A DNA stretch of 64,000 bases from Nemertoderma westbladi (GCA_032718475.1 JAUCBJ010004840.1:1-64000), one strand, 5' to 3'; counted from the stretch's first letter, positions 1 through 11,188 are shown. Program-made: numbers and translations. Notes: generated by a model not told the origin, from the letters alone.

Positions 1-560
1 TTTAGAGTATATCTCACATATACTGTAGCACCATTCAGAGCACAGTGTCCCATAAAATGTTTAAAGAGTTTTTATTTATAATAATAAAGGACTATTATTC
101 GTTAAAAAAAAGTAAGCGGAACTCACCGCTTTTTTCACTGATTTTCAAGTTAGCGAAATTCAACTATTTCTGTCTATAGTGTTTTCCGTTACGTTTTTAT
201 ATCGAATATATTGTTTTATTTGAAAAAATATCACCACCGTTACTTATTTGTACCAACGGGGACCAACATTTTTTGCAATTGGTTTTCGTGGGGGGGGGGG
301 GGGGGGGGGGGGGGGGCTAGGCCGCTTGGGGCCTAGCCTAGCTAGGTTAAGTTGCTACTGCCGGGGGCCCGAAACATTCATAATCCGTCCCTGGAGACAG
401 GTGGGACTCCGGTTGCACTTTTAACAAATTGTAACACCCTTACCGTAGTATCAACAGCGATTTATATGTTGTACCGGTATTACACTATCACTGCAGGAGA
501 AAACGGGTGAAAAGACAGTTAGTACATTCAATGGCGAAATAATATAGGCTCTACAGAGAT
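1..560. other. Non-genic stretch with a 27-bp G homopolymer
   Basis: No coding exon is recognisable here, although the aminopeptidase gene further right must continue leftwards through or past this stretch. The run of G at 290-316 is followed by a GC-rich palindromic patch rich in GGCCTAG/CTAGGCC words. A donor-like GCG|GTGAGT occurs on the minus strand near 125-133, but the sequence before it does not match the missing part of the aminopeptidase. Confidence 0.5.
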
Positions 561-910
561 TGTATGGAATTTGAAACAGAGATAGTTTCACCTCCCTCCT
601 CCTCCGTGGGTGTGCCAGAATTTTTATTTTTGCTTTCAATCTTTAGCTACAAGTGTTTGAAAAAGGTGTCTCCGTCGCTATTGCACCAGTTGTCATCGCC
701 GGTATTCTTCAACCTTATAGTGATTTGTTGGGACTAGTTGGAAAGCTGGCCATGCAAGGATTCCAAATATGTAAACATATTCTGAATTTGGTTGGGGAAT
801 AGCTGAGGTATGGGCGTTCGTAATGTTGCATGTATTTGCTTCCCCTGCACGCTGAAATTCCATTTATTCTATTTAATAAATACACACATGTTCTAGAACA
901 TTTTGTTTAA
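560..910 (+). repeat. Diverged copy of the foldback element seen at 62816-63674
   Basis: This stretch shares, in the same order, several blocks with the left arm of the foldback element near the right end of the window: a GGAATTTGAAAC block, an AAAAAGTGTCT-like block, GCAAGGATTCCAAATATGTA, CTGAATTT, AGCTGAG, GGCGTTC and ATTTATTCTATTTAATAAAT. Similarity is partial and the termini are not clear, so this is an old or partial copy. It has no coding capacity. Confidence 0.6.
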
Positions 911-1207
911 TCCCATACGTAGCTGGGCAACATTAGTTCTAAACACTGAAACCGATATTAAACTGAATTACAAAACTGAAATTATTGAAATAAATTACAA
1001 TTTGGAAATTAAGTTATTTTTCCGTTTTTACAACATTTAATTCTCCTTGCGAAGAAAAAAATGGGTCATTTCTTTTCAATATTAAAAAATGTATGACTGA
1101 CTATCCTTGCAATTGAACACAATCAATTCTCCTACCTACAGCAGTGCATGGATATAACGATACAATAAATTAATTGAGAGCCAAACTTTAAAGTGTGGCC
1201 TGTACTG

Positions 1208-2392
1208 GGGTGTCGTCGCGTTACGGCTAATGTCGCGTTGCGGCTAATTTTTTGAGAGATTAGCCGTAACGCGAGTTCAAAGTCGCGATACGGCTACTCT
1301 AAAAGTCGCGTTACGGCCAATTTTTTGAGAGATTAGCCGTAACGCGAGTTCAAAGTCGCGATACGGCTACTCTAAAAGTCGCGTTACGGCTAATCTATTG
1401 TGTTGGTTTTACATAGTGAATCATTATCAATATTATTCTAGGGTGTTTACGTACAGATGAGGTCCGAAAATGTAATGTAATAATGTTTTACAGCATGGGA
1501 GTCTCGCGGGGGGGGGGGGGGGGGGGGGATTTTACCATCTTTCATCTTTCATACTGTTTGTTCTTCGACAACCTCCATTCAATATTTCAATATAATATTG
1601 TATTCTATGGTATTCTTAGTCACAGCCTCAAGCACAGATACGGATTAAAGCCGATAATAGCAGCCAAATAAGCAATGTTTTGTGGAACATATTCCACTAC
1701 TTCATATCGATGTTGTTAACCAACTCCTGGTTCACTACCTGGACCATATGGCGTTCTGTTTGGGGACTGACAAGCAGACAATGGCCGTCCTTCCGGCCAC
1801 CGATCACCCAGTTGAAGGTCCAGCTGCATTGGGAGGGGGGTGGTGATCCCGACTGGAATGTTGGTGTAGTGATCCACCCCTTCGCGGCCGAACCATTCCA
1901 ACCCACCCCACCCCCGTACAACCCCTTCGCGGCCGAACCATTCCAACCCACCCCCGAACAACCCCTTCGCGGCCGAACCATTCCAACCCACCCCCGAATC
2001 CTTCCAACCCACCCCACCACCGAACCAAATGCCATACGCGGGCGATCACTGGTTAGTTTTAGATGCTTTTCATTTGATTATTATAATGATAAATTCAAAG
2101 TGCACTATTTCGGCAATATACTGAATATACTTTCGACCAAGATACCCATGGTACTGTGTACTGTGGTACTCAATACAACAATAATAATACAGTAATTAAG
2201 TTTTTTTAGTAAAAATCCCCCCCCCCCCCACCCTGGATACTGCCATGCTGTAAAACATTATAACATTATATTTTACGAACCTTTCTCATCTGTACGTAAA
2301 CACCATAGAATAATATTGATAATGATTCCCTATGTAAAACCAAGACAATAGATTTGCCGTAACGCGACATTAGCCGTACCGCCACTGCGCCC
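1208..2392. mobile_element. hAT-like non-autonomous DNA transposon (MITE) with long inverted repeats
   Basis: An 8-bp direct repeat CTGTACTG lies on both sides (1200-1207 and 2393-2400), the size typical of hAT target duplications. The ends are inverted copies (GGGTGTCGTCGCG on the left, GGGCGCAGTGGCG on the reverse of the right). A longer inverted repeat pairs 1376-1535 with 2210-2375, including a G run (left) matched by a C run (right). The left end also carries two copies of a roughly 70-bp unit built on GTCGCGTTACGGCTAAT and its inverse. No transposase is present. Confidence 0.8.
1878..2025. repeat. Short GC-rich minisatellite inside the hAT-like element
   Basis: About four copies of a unit of 33-45 bp containing CCCCTTCGCGGCCGAACC followed by ATTCCAACCCACCCC. 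The open frames on both strands here (on the plus strand a proline-rich repeat) arise from this array and are not credible genes. Confidence 0.75.
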
Positions 2393-2496
2393 CTGTACTG
2401 GTACTCTGACAGTTTGTAAACAATGAACTGAAATCCACAGCCGAATTTCTATGATATGGTAAACTGAATCTGTAACTGGAACTGAAGTTCAGCACA

Positions 2497-2775
2497 AGTG
2501 TCCCAGTGTCCGAGCGGATACAGTGACCGAACTGCCGTCGTCGGTATGTCGGCGCAGGTTCACTTAAGTAAGTATAAATAAATATTGCACTGTTGTGTCC
2601 TTAAGCACGATACTTAGCCATTATAGACCCAGCGGTACAACGGTAACCTGACTACTGCAGAAGCCGGGGAGTAAAGAAAGAGTTCGGTTGGATATATTTT
2701 TTTAATGAGTGTTCATGTTCACCCTTGGGAGTTAGTGTGGCGCACTCCCGGCTTTAGCGGTAACCACCAAGGAGC
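2497..2775 (+). mobile_element. tRNA-derived SINE, plus orientation
   Basis: The head GTGTCCGAGCGGATACAGTG resembles the A-box region of a Leu/Ser tRNA and is followed about 35 bp later by GCAGGTTCACTT, a B-box-like motif. The body contains TTGTGTCCTTAAGCACGATA, similar to the conserved central motif of V-SINE type elements, then ACCCAGCGGTACAA and CCTTGGGAGTTAGTGTGGC. The same body motifs occur in the same order on the opposite strand at 39285-39475, which shows that this is a dispersed family. Polymerase III origin is inferred from the tRNA-like head. Confidence 0.65.
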
Positions 2776-2884
2776 CCACCGGTGTTTCCCGTTCCACGTT
2801 CCACTCGTTCACCGATACTTTACTTAGGGCAGAGTCAGGATGTATTGAGTTTCATAGTAACGAATTAAAATAGGAATGTGTAAC

Positions 2885-3240
2885 AGGTGTTTCCTTTTTT
2901 TCCTTTTTTTTTAGAACGTTTCCTTTTTTTCCTTTTTTTTAGAACGTTTCCTTTTTTTCCTTTTTTTCCTTTTTTCCTGATTTTTCTCCATTTTCACACA
3001 TATTTTTCCTCATTTTTTGGTTCAGAAGATCAACTTCAGCTTGCTGATGATATTGACAAGGTTATAACAGAGATTGACGGGCATAATAATGCTTCTGTTA
3101 ATAAAATATAATGTTTACTATCGTTTTTTTTAAAGATAATATCAATTAAGTTTTTCCCTTTTTTTGAACCGTGTCCGATCCTTTTCCTTCTTCTTTTTTT
3201 TTTTGAAAATATAAATTCCTTTTTTCCTTTTTTTCATCGA
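2885..3240. repeat. Pyrimidine-rich low-complexity tracts
   Basis: Two blocks (2885-3000 and 3140-3240) are built of TTTCC and long T runs, with a short more complex stretch between them. They lie just beyond the last visible exon of the aminopeptidase gene on its intron side. An apparent phenylalanine/proline-rich frame here is low complexity and not a gene. Confidence 0.7.
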
Positions 3241-3297
3241 TTTTTTTGGCTGCGAGGGCTGGTGTAATTAATAAATATACAATAATAACGAACTTAC

Positions 3298-3514
3298 CAG
3301 ATAGTAGAGTAATGACGTCATCGGGTTTCAACGCTGAAGGTCCGACGGCGTTCTCCGCTAGACATAGAAGGCAGTGGAGATTTTCGCTGAATCCGAGTTT
3401 AACGGCGGCGCGGAAGGCGTGTAGTATGGCGGCGGCGCCGCCACAGTCCCTCTTCATTCCTACGATTCCCGCTTTTGTTTTCATGGATAAACCGCCGGTG
3501 TCGAACACTATACC
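3298..3514 (-). CDS. NPEPL1: NPEPL1-like M17 aminopeptidase, exon 5 (last in window)
   Basis: The exon encodes about 72 residues beginning GIVFDTGGLSMK and including MKRDCGGAA and LAENAVGPSALKPDD. These are landmark motifs of the leucyl-aminopeptidase (M17) catalytic domain. In the family, the Lys/Asp of GKGIVFDTGG (Lys and Gly from the previous exon edge) and the Asp of MKRD bind the metal pair. The exon starts after an acceptor ATAG|GGT and ends G|GTAAGTTC in phase 1. The next conserved motif, NTDAEGR, should be on the following exon, which is not found at 1-3290, so the gene continues beyond the left edge. Confidence 0.9.
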
Positions 3515-3612
3515 CTATCGGAAAAACACAACAAACAATTCCAGTTTGCTCCAAACAATTATTACCTTAAATCATAAAAAAAATTTGAAAACTAATTTTC
3601 TCGCTAACTTAC

Positions 3613-3795
3613 CTTTCCGACCCAAGCTATAGTCCGTTTGGCCCCCTCGGGTTTGTGACTAAGTATAGCTAATGCGGGAGGGAATACGGCGCCTTTACCG
3701 ACACTGTATATACCGTTGAGCCCGAGTGAAGCAAGCTCTTCCCCGCGAATAATATCCGGAGTTATAGACAGTTCCTCACCAACACGTTTAACTTC
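3613..3795 (-). CDS. NPEPL1: NPEPL1-like M17 aminopeptidase, exon 4
   Basis: This 183-bp exon (61 codons, phase 0 at both ends) starts after TTGTTTCAG and ends AAG|GTAAGTTAG. It encodes EVKRVGEELSITPDIIRGEE, GIYSVGKGAVFPPALAIL and ends TIAWVGK. This is the linker into the M17 catalytic domain, with the GVGK-type motif and the metal-binding Lys of WVGKG. It joins in frame to both neighbours: FLE at the end of exon 3 and GIVFDTGG at the start of exon 5. Confidence 0.9.
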
Positions 3796-3799
3796 CTGA

Positions 3800-4767
3800 A
3801 ACAATAAAATATTCGCTGAGTGTATTTATCTGTATCAATAATATCATTCACACACACACAAACACTCACAATCAACTGGTACTCATCTCCTACAGCCAGT
3901 TACTCACCTCTATACAGGGTGTACCGGGTTGGGAAGGTAACCTATTGGTACATCTGGGGTCGTCTCCATTATATTCCCGATAAAATGGTTGCGGTCATCG
4001 ACTTGTTTATGAAAGGGCACTCATGTGTCGATGACATTCGGTATTCCCGTGTCGACACTTTCGAAGAGAGTTATGAGAAGGAGTGGTACAGCTGTCACTC
4101 AACTCAAATTAGACCGCGGGCGCGCAACAGAACCGGTACTTGGACACTCGCATCCCCAAGAATCGTTGACAATGCGGTGGAAACATCCTTTAAATGGATT
4201 AGTGAACGGCTCTACTGATGTTAGCGATGGTTCGCGTTGCAAAGTAGAACAGGAACCGCTATTGTTTGCAAGAAATATAGTCGAAGATAACGATGTGATG
4301 GTAGGTGATAATCGAGGGTATTGATGACGGATTTGACCAATTGGAAGGAACCGGTGAAGAAATTCCTGAAACTAATGAAGTTTACGAATCTATTTTAAGT
4401 GACTGTCTGGAATCCTACAGCCAGGAGGTTGACGTTTCAACAGCAAATATATACTATGCCGGTACCTTATCAGAATACGTAGATAGAGATAAACTTCGAA
4501 TGGAACTGATGAGCGCTGCCATAACCGGTTTCGTGTCTCCATGTTCTCAGGGTGTTTGCTGATTGTGCCACCTAAACCAATCCTCCACATTGCAATTGCA
4601 AAGCGAAACTCACACGAAAATGACCGCCATAGTGCCGGCCTTGCAGAACAACAACATTCAACTTTGAATGGGTGTAGGTAAGTAGGCCTATGTGTCTGTT
4701 AGATTCGTAAATCCGACCTCCTCCTCTCAATCCGGACATGACAGAATAAGAACTTTAGATTTTCCTC
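3800..4767. other. Left part of aminopeptidase intron 3, with decayed coding-like sequence
   Basis: The sequence lies between exon 4 and the 45-bp array. It holds an AC-rich microsatellite near 3848-3870. Between about 3950 and 4565 the plus strand has overlapping open frames of 85-132 codons; the last, acidic one (4305-4562) contains EEIPETNEVYESILSDCLES. They share no single frame and I recognise no family, so they may be the remains of an inserted gene or element. Confidence in any function is very low. Confidence 0.35.
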
Positions 4768-6460
4768 TGTAAGTAAAGTGGTCGGTCTTCCTCTCTTACT
4801 TCCAGTTACTCATCTCTATAAAGTGGTCGGTATTCCTCTCTTACAGCCAGTTACTCATCTCTATCAAGTGGCCGGTCTTCCTCTCTTACAGCCAGTTACT
4901 CAACTCTATAAAGTGGTCGGTATTCATATATTACAGCCAGTTACTCAACTCTATAAAGTGGTCTGTATTCATATATTACAGCCAGTTACTCACCTCTTAT
5001 AAAGTGGTCGGTATTCATATATTACAGCCAGTTACTCACCTCTATAAAGTGGTCGGTATTCCTCTCTTACAACCAGTTACTCATCTCTATAAAGTGGTCG
5101 GTATTCATATATTACAGCCAGTTACTCATCTCTATAAAGAGGTCGGTATTCATATATTACAGCCAGTTACTCACCTCTATAAAGTGGTCGGTATTCCTCT
5201 CTTACAACCAGTTACTCATCTCTATAAAGTGGTCGGTATTCATATATTACAGCCAGTTACTCACCTCTATAAAGAGGTCGGTATTCATCTCTTACAGCCA
5301 GTTACTCACCTCTATAAAGTGGTCGGTATTCATATATTACAGCCAGTTACTCACCTCTATAAAGAGGTCGGTATTCAGATATTACAGCCAGTTACTCACC
5401 TCTATAAAGAGGTCGGTATTCATCTCTTACAGCCAGTTACTCACCTCTATAAAGTGGTCGGTATTCATATATTACAGCCAGTTACTCATCTCTATAAAGT
5501 GGTCGGTATTCATCTCTTACAGCCAGTTACTCATCTCTATAAAGTGGTCGGTATTCATATATTACAGCCAGTTACTCACCTCTATAAAGAGGTCGGTATT
5601 CATCTCTTACAGCCAGTTACTCACCTCTATAAAGTGGTCGGTATTCATATATTACAGCCAGTTACTCATCTCTATAAAGTGGTCGGTATTCAGATATTAC
5701 AGCCAGTTACTCACCTCTATAAAGAGGTCGGTATTCATCTCTTACAGCCAGTTACTCACCTCTATAAAGTGGTCGGTATTCATATATTACAGCCAGTTAC
5801 TCATCTCTATAAAGTGGTCGGTATTCATATATTACAGCCAGTTACTCATCTCTATAAAGTGGTCTGTATTCATATATTACAGCCAGTTACTCACCTCTAG
5901 AAAGTGGTCGGTATTCATATATTACAGCCAGTTACTCACCTCTAGAAAGTGGTCGGTATTCATCTCTTACAGCCAGTTACTCATCTCTATAAAGTGGTCG
6001 GTATTCATATATTACAGCCAGTTACTCACCTCTAGAAAGTGGTCTGTATTCATATATTACAACCAGTTACTCATCTCTATAAAGTGGTCTGTATTCATAT
6101 ATTACAGCCAGTTACTCATCTCTATAAAGTGGTCGGTATTCAGATATTACAGCCAGTTACTCACCTCTATAAAGAGGTCGGTATTCATCTCTTACAGCCA
6201 GTTACTCACCTCTAGAAAGTGGTCGGTATTCATCTCTTACAGCCAGTTACTCAACTCTATAAAGTGGTCGGTATTCATATATTACATCCAGTTACTCACC
6301 TCTTATAAAGTGGTCGGTATTCATATATTACAGCCAGTTACTCACCTCTATAAAGAGGTCGGTATTCATCTCTTACAGCCAGTTACTCATCTCTATAAAG
6401 TGGTCGGTATTCATATATTACAGCCAGTTACTCACCTCTAGAAAGTGGTCGGTATTCATC
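4768..6460. repeat. 45-bp minisatellite copying the exon 3 splice donor (about 37 units)
   Basis: Read on the gene (minus) strand, each 45-bp unit is the last 27 nt of exon 3, GAGATGAATACCGACCAC plus TTTATAGAG, followed by the first 18 nt of intron 3, GTGAGTAACTGGCTGTAA. The first unit at the right end is the real exon edge (6436-6462), so the array grew from an exon-intron junction. Most copies keep GAG|GTGAGT. Units vary at a few sites, such as CATATA/CATCTC and TATAAAG/TAGAAAG. A plus-strand open frame of 298 codons (5004-5900) is an artefact, because 45 is a multiple of three. Confidence 0.92.
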
Positions 6461-6690
6461 TCGGCACAGGGAGAATCTACAATCTTGGCGGCTTGTCGGA
6501 TCGACTCCGCCGCTTCCGTTAAACATTTTACATTATCCTCCGAAATCTCATCTCCTCCAGGTATATAAAACTCCACTTTAAGTATCCGTCTGTCGTCCCC
6601 TTTATTGGACGTAGACTTTCTGTTATAGAGCGGGAAAGCTCTCGATACGGCACAACCAAGGGGGAATACATCAGATGCCTCGCAGACAAC
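6436..6690 (-). CDS. NPEPL1: NPEPL1-like M17 aminopeptidase, exon 3
   Basis: This 255-bp exon (85 codons, phase 0 at both ends) lies between acceptor CCCAATAG and donor GAG|GTGAGTAAC. It encodes VVCEASDVFPLGCAVSRAFP in the N-terminal domain and ends IVDSPCAEMNTDHFLE, which matches the family sequence before the linker. Its last 27 nt are the exonic part of the tandem array that fills the adjacent intron. A spliceosome therefore meets the true donor first and about 36 near-copies after it. Confidence 0.9.
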
Positions 6691-6821
6691 CTATTGGGAA
6701 GTCACATTAAAATACAGAATTAGAAAAACTGATATAGAGGTATGACATAGACCTACGGGTAACGGTATGATTTTGTTACGTAGAACAATATATTACAAAG
6801 AGAAGAGACAAACAGACGTAC

Positions 6822-7007
6822 CAACAAGGTCTCTGACTTTGCTCCACACCAGAGTCCACGGACCAGTTTGGTTAGGCAGTGGGCCCGTGAAGGTGCGTTA
6901 TGACGACTACACTTGTTTGTAAGGGCTCCCACTGCAATCCTCTTCAACCATAATGAGCAGTCGTCGGTTGGGCAGGGATTCAGACTCTTTATAGCTGAAT
7001 GGAAGGT
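6822..7007 (-). CDS. NPEPL1: NPEPL1-like M17 aminopeptidase, exon 2
   Basis: This 186-bp exon (62 codons, phase 0) starts after TCTTCTTAG and ends TTGTTG|GTACGT. It encodes TFHSAIKSLNPCPTDDCSLW, then CSRHNAPSRAHCLTKLVRG, which matches the NPEPL1 N-terminal domain, including the SRHN(S/A)PS motif typical of this subfamily. Confidence 0.88.
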
Positions 7008-7455
7008 CTAAGAAGAGGGAATGTAAAGAAAGTGTTAAAGAATGACAGTCTATTATTAGCTCATCCCCAACAGCAAAACAGCCCGTCTATTTACAGATTT
7101 AGGGCTGGTTTACTTCCAAATGTCAACATTAGCCCATGTCTGTACTGTGTACTGTCTGACTGTACTGTAAGTTAACAGGATAAGTACGGAAGTAGGCCTA
7201 ATGCTGTAAAGGGACCAGGGAACGCCCTCTTGGCTCTTGCCATTGTGCTGCCAGCCTAATGGCAGCGAGCTAAGCAAGGCTATAACTGTACAAGAGAGGA
7301 GGTACCGGCTGACCGGTATTATGAGAATTGATAATGTCAGAATGTAGGCCTATGCTGCTATGCTATGATGGAAGTATGATAATTTTAATAATATATATTA
7401 CATAAACAGATAATACTGTAGGTGTAGCATAACTCGTAACTGTAAAATAACTAAC

Positions 7456-7605
7456 CTCTTTATTGACTTTATCACCAAATTTACCTTGGACCACTTCATA
7501 TGGCAATTTGATTAAATTATTTACTTGCCCTGCTATGATAACGGGTGTATCTTCTGGGTTAGAATTCGAAATACCGGAACAGAATTCTAAATGGACATTG
7601 GCCAT
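7456..7605 (-). CDS. NPEPL1: NPEPL1-like M17 aminopeptidase, exon 1 with start codon
   Basis: Probable aminopeptidase of peptidase family M17, which removes N-terminal residues from peptides using two metal ions in the cytosol. The ATG at 7605 (context GTCATGG) opens MANVHLEFCSG, and MANV is the usual start of NPEPL1 proteins. The exon ends NKE|GTTAGTTAT in phase 0. The five exons (7456-7605, 6822-7007, 6436-6690, 3613-3795, 3298-3514) give 330 codons plus one base, about two thirds of the usual length of roughly 520 residues; the rest lies left of the window. The family name comes from recalled motifs, not a search; physiological substrates of NPEPL1 are poorly known. Confidence 0.88.
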
Positions 7606-8095
7606 GACTAAGTAAGTAGGCCTAACTATTGCTGAATTCTGGAATTGTAGTACCGGTAACTAACGTATAGTGTATAGATAGGGATATATAGTGTAACCTG
7701 TAACCAGTTTTGTCAGTTACCGATACTGACAGTAGATACCGGTACTGTCTGACAGGCTGATTAACAGGTGAATTCTCACCGCATCTTGATTGGTTAATGT
7801 ATAATATTATATTAATTTAAGATAAGATAATAAAGTTCATATCGGCCGTTCGATGTAAAATTATGTTGAAAGACGGGCAGCCAATCATATGCGAGTATTG
7901 GTATTCTTCCAGCATACGCCACATACAGCCTAAGCTAAGCTTTGGTGTGTCCTTTGTAGGTCTGAGTGTTCAGATTATCTGATTCATAAAATTACTACAT
8001 TCTTTTAAACAATTTCTACGCGACTTTTCTTTCTTTTCCGCTCATCTTTACTCTCGAGATAGATGTCACGTTGAGGTTGAAGTAAGCGGCTACTT
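7606..8095. other. Upstream region of the aminopeptidase gene
   Basis: No coding sequence is seen. The stretch is rich in CCGGTA and GTACTG words and is the likely promoter side of the minus-strand gene that starts at 7605. I see no convincing TATA box or other named element. Confidence 0.4.
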
Positions 8096-8104
8096 CCTGA
8101 TAGC

Positions 8105-8391
8105 GCCCTTGTGAAGAATACCAGGATTTCACTATTCGGTCGACTTTTTATTGGAATTTTATATATGAAGATTTTTTATTTTTTTTAATTTATCTTTATT
8201 AAGTGTTTTATAGCGCTTATTTCTGCCTTATAACCTGTACATATACTAATTAGTTTATTGTTTTGGTTAGATTCAGCGTCAGCCCCTCTGTAAAGTGTAA
8301 ACTGTGTTTTTGGTGAAAACCTGGTATTCTTCACATGGGGAACTGCAAAGTGAAATATAACGGCAGAAAGTCTGGTATTCTTCACATGGGC
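8105..8391. mobile_element. MITE copy 1, 9-bp target duplication
   Basis: The ends are inverted: GCCCTTGTGAAGAATACCAG on the left and, in reverse, GCCCATGTGAAGAATACCAG on the right. Both flanks carry CCTGATAGC (8096-8104 and 8392-8400), a perfect 9-bp direct repeat. The interior is AT-rich and non-coding and matches the element at 8864-9170 over most of its length. A 9-bp duplication would suit a Mutator-like origin, but that assignment is inference. Confidence 0.8.
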
Positions 8392-8863
8392 CCTGATAGC
8401 GTATATAGCGTATTATTCAACTCAAACGATATCAGCTCGATTTCAGCACCCCATCATCAGTAGGCAGGCCTACCTGTGCTTTATTTGGTTTGCCAGTATA
8501 GATTACAAAATATATGAATCCAATAATTAATTACACTACGTTATTGTGAACTCCCTAATTTCGCAGGTATCAGTTTTTCATTATCACTACAGTACCAGTT
8601 TGCCGAGATATTCTTAACCTTTTTTTATTAATTAAGACGACCGATTCAAGGAAGTCATTTGAAGTTCATCGAGTCCATGATGTAGTTTCCGCAAACGTTT
8701 AATTCCAAAGTGTCAGACATTGTTAGAGGACACTCTCATACTGTTAGAGTAGTTATGTACAATATGTACATACAGTAGGTTCTTCTTTTTCGTTTTTTTT
8801 TTTTTTTAAATTGAATGACACTGTATTCCACACACTCTAAAATAAATTACTTTTCGTTATCTC

Positions 8864-9170
8864 GCCCATGTGAAGAATAACATGATTTAACTTTTCGGTC
8901 GACTTCTTATTGGAATTTTATATATGAAGATATTTTATTTTTTTTAATTTATCTTTATTAATTGTTTTATAGCGTTTATTTCTGTCTTATACTGTAACCT
9001 GTACATATGCTAATTCGTTTATTGTTTTGGATGAATTCAGCCCTTCTGTAACCTGTGTTTTTGGTGAAGAAACCAAAAATGTGTGATCTGTTTTTTTCTG
9101 TGATTCTTCACATGGGGGTAACTGCAAAGTGAAATATAACGGTAGAAAGTCTGGTATTCTTCACATGGGC
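8864..9170. mobile_element. MITE copy 2, same family as copy 1
   Basis: The termini GCCCATGTGAAGAATA and TATTCTTCACATGGGC are inverted copies. The interior aligns with copy 1 (shared GTCGACTT, TTATTGGAATTTTATATATG, CTGTGTTTTTGGTGAA, AACTGCAAAGTGAAATATAA), with an extra segment near 9067-9105. The flanks (CGTTATCTC and CTCTATCTT) do not form a clean duplication, so this copy is older or rearranged. Confidence 0.75.
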
Positions 9171-11188
9171 CTCTATCTTGTAACAATGGAAAATTGTCTT
9201 CCTACTGTCACGCTGTGCATTCCGATACAGGTATGGGCGGGTGGAATATGGCACCGGCATTACGGTAAGCCACCCAGAAGAAGAACACCATTAACATTAG
9301 GGAGAGACTGTATGACTAAGGAACCGATAGGTCTGGTCTACAACTTGCTACACTACAATATAAGATATCTGTATTTCTTATGCGATATGGCAGTATATGA
9401 GCCGATCGCTAATCGCTAACTACGAATATTCGTCGATACAATCCCAATTATAACCAGAAAACAGTATCCAACAATTTTATTGCCAAAGCATGATAGGATG
9501 GGAGTAGTAAACAGCTGTACTGTACTACAAACACTAGGCCTACTACATGTAAGTCTTCCTCTTACTGTGACAGAATTCTGCCATAATTATATCTCTGATT
9601 TTTTTTTCTTGCATAAACATTCGACATTCAACTCGACACCTTTAAATCCGGCAAAATTATTAGGCTCCGCCAACTTTGTGGCTCGCCCCACAATACCACA
9701 CCAATCTTAACACTCTATTTGCCTTATTTTAGCCTGCTAGTGGATCGAGTTTGCTCAGTACACATGTAAACTCATTAAATAGTTGACCTTTATTCCCTCT
9801 GAATAGTAAAACTAAATAAACCTCCATCATACAAAATTGTTTTAAATTGTTCTTTGCCTCTTTTATAATGAGACTTACTTGCCAAATTTAATAATGCAAA
9901 ATACATTATTGCAAATATTTTTTATTTACTTTGAACAAACATATGGTACCATAGGTAATGTTAATAATTAGATAACATTAAATTAAGAGATTTTTGTTGA
10001 ACCACCAACACAAGTAAAGCATTAATTAATAAGTACAGTTAATTAATTTCAAGGAATTAGTAAAATCAATTTGCTTAAAGAAACATGATGATGATGTTAC
10101 CTAATTAAAAATAGCTAGGGTTTGGAGAGCTAGGGTTGTCTATGGGGTTTGGAGATGCCAAGTTACTGTAATTTAAGTAACTCTTATCTTTCTTTAAACT
10201 GTAAATCATCCAACAGTCAAAATCAATGCTGCTCAAGGCAGGAGCCTGGGCCTATACTTACTGAACATAACTGCAATGTATCGTCGGTACTACTGTAGTA
10301 CCCCAGTACTGGTGGCCCTGGAGGGCCATAATATCGTGGTTTTCATGATAACAGGATTGGCGCTGATGGGCCGTGTCACGTGTATTTTTTCCTTACACTG
10401 AAATTGTTTTTGTCTCATGGACATCCAGGTTATCCGGGACACCCCACTAATTTTATTCATTAATTTCTGTATACATTTTTTACTACAGTATTTATTATTA
10501 TATATTTATTATATATTATTTTTATATATTTATTTTTATTTGTCTAATTTATTTTTATTTTTTTTAATTTATATTTTAATTTATTTATTTTAATGTATAT
10601 GTTATATATTTATTTTTATTTATTTATTTATTTATTTTAATTTATATGTTATATATTTATTTTAATTTATTTATTTTCTTATTTATTTTCTTATTAATTT
10701 TTATTTATTTATTTATAAATTTTTTATTTATTTTCTTATTAATTTTTATTTATTTATTTATATATTTTTTATTTATTTTTTTTATTTTATTATATTATTT
10801 CTTTGTTATGAAATTGATGGCCTCAATGGGTCACCATATATACTGTTCTATTGAGTTTGAGAATCTAAGTTTACAGTGGAGGGCTATGGAGTGAATGCCT
10901 TCGGAACAAGGAAGTGACACAAAAGTAGGCAGACCTAATTTAATGCTTTATCAGCCACATGATGATGTTGTACCTACACTACACCTGCAGTGTAGTTGTA
11001 GTATAGGAGGCCTATCTCGTGTCTGAATACGAAATACGAAATTCAAAACCGGTAGTAGTGCCGAGCAAATGTGTGGTGGTCTACAATTTTCATAAAGGTT
11101 TAAGACTATATAGTATTAGATAATATATTGTATATACAGTAGTATTATATTATTAATTATTTTATTTGTAAACCAGCTATATAAATAA
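9171..11188. other. AT-rich intergenic stretch
   Basis: No supported gene is seen. Open frames at 9129-9419 and 9480-9710 look random. From about 10440 to 10800 the sequence is simple TTTATTTA/TTTAATTTAT repeats, whose apparent frame (10646-10894) is low complexity. The word GTGGCTCGCCCCACA near 9678 recurs near 23822 and may belong to an unidentified dispersed repeat. Confidence 0.5.

Noticed and set aside
5004-5900. 298-codon plus-strand frame repeating VGIHILQPVTHLYK
   Set aside because: It is the antisense of a 45-bp array derived from an exon-intron edge of the minus-strand aminopeptidase gene.
10646-10894. 82-codon Phe/Leu/Ile-rich frame that looks like membrane helices
   Set aside because: It is a translation of TTTATTTAT simple sequence.
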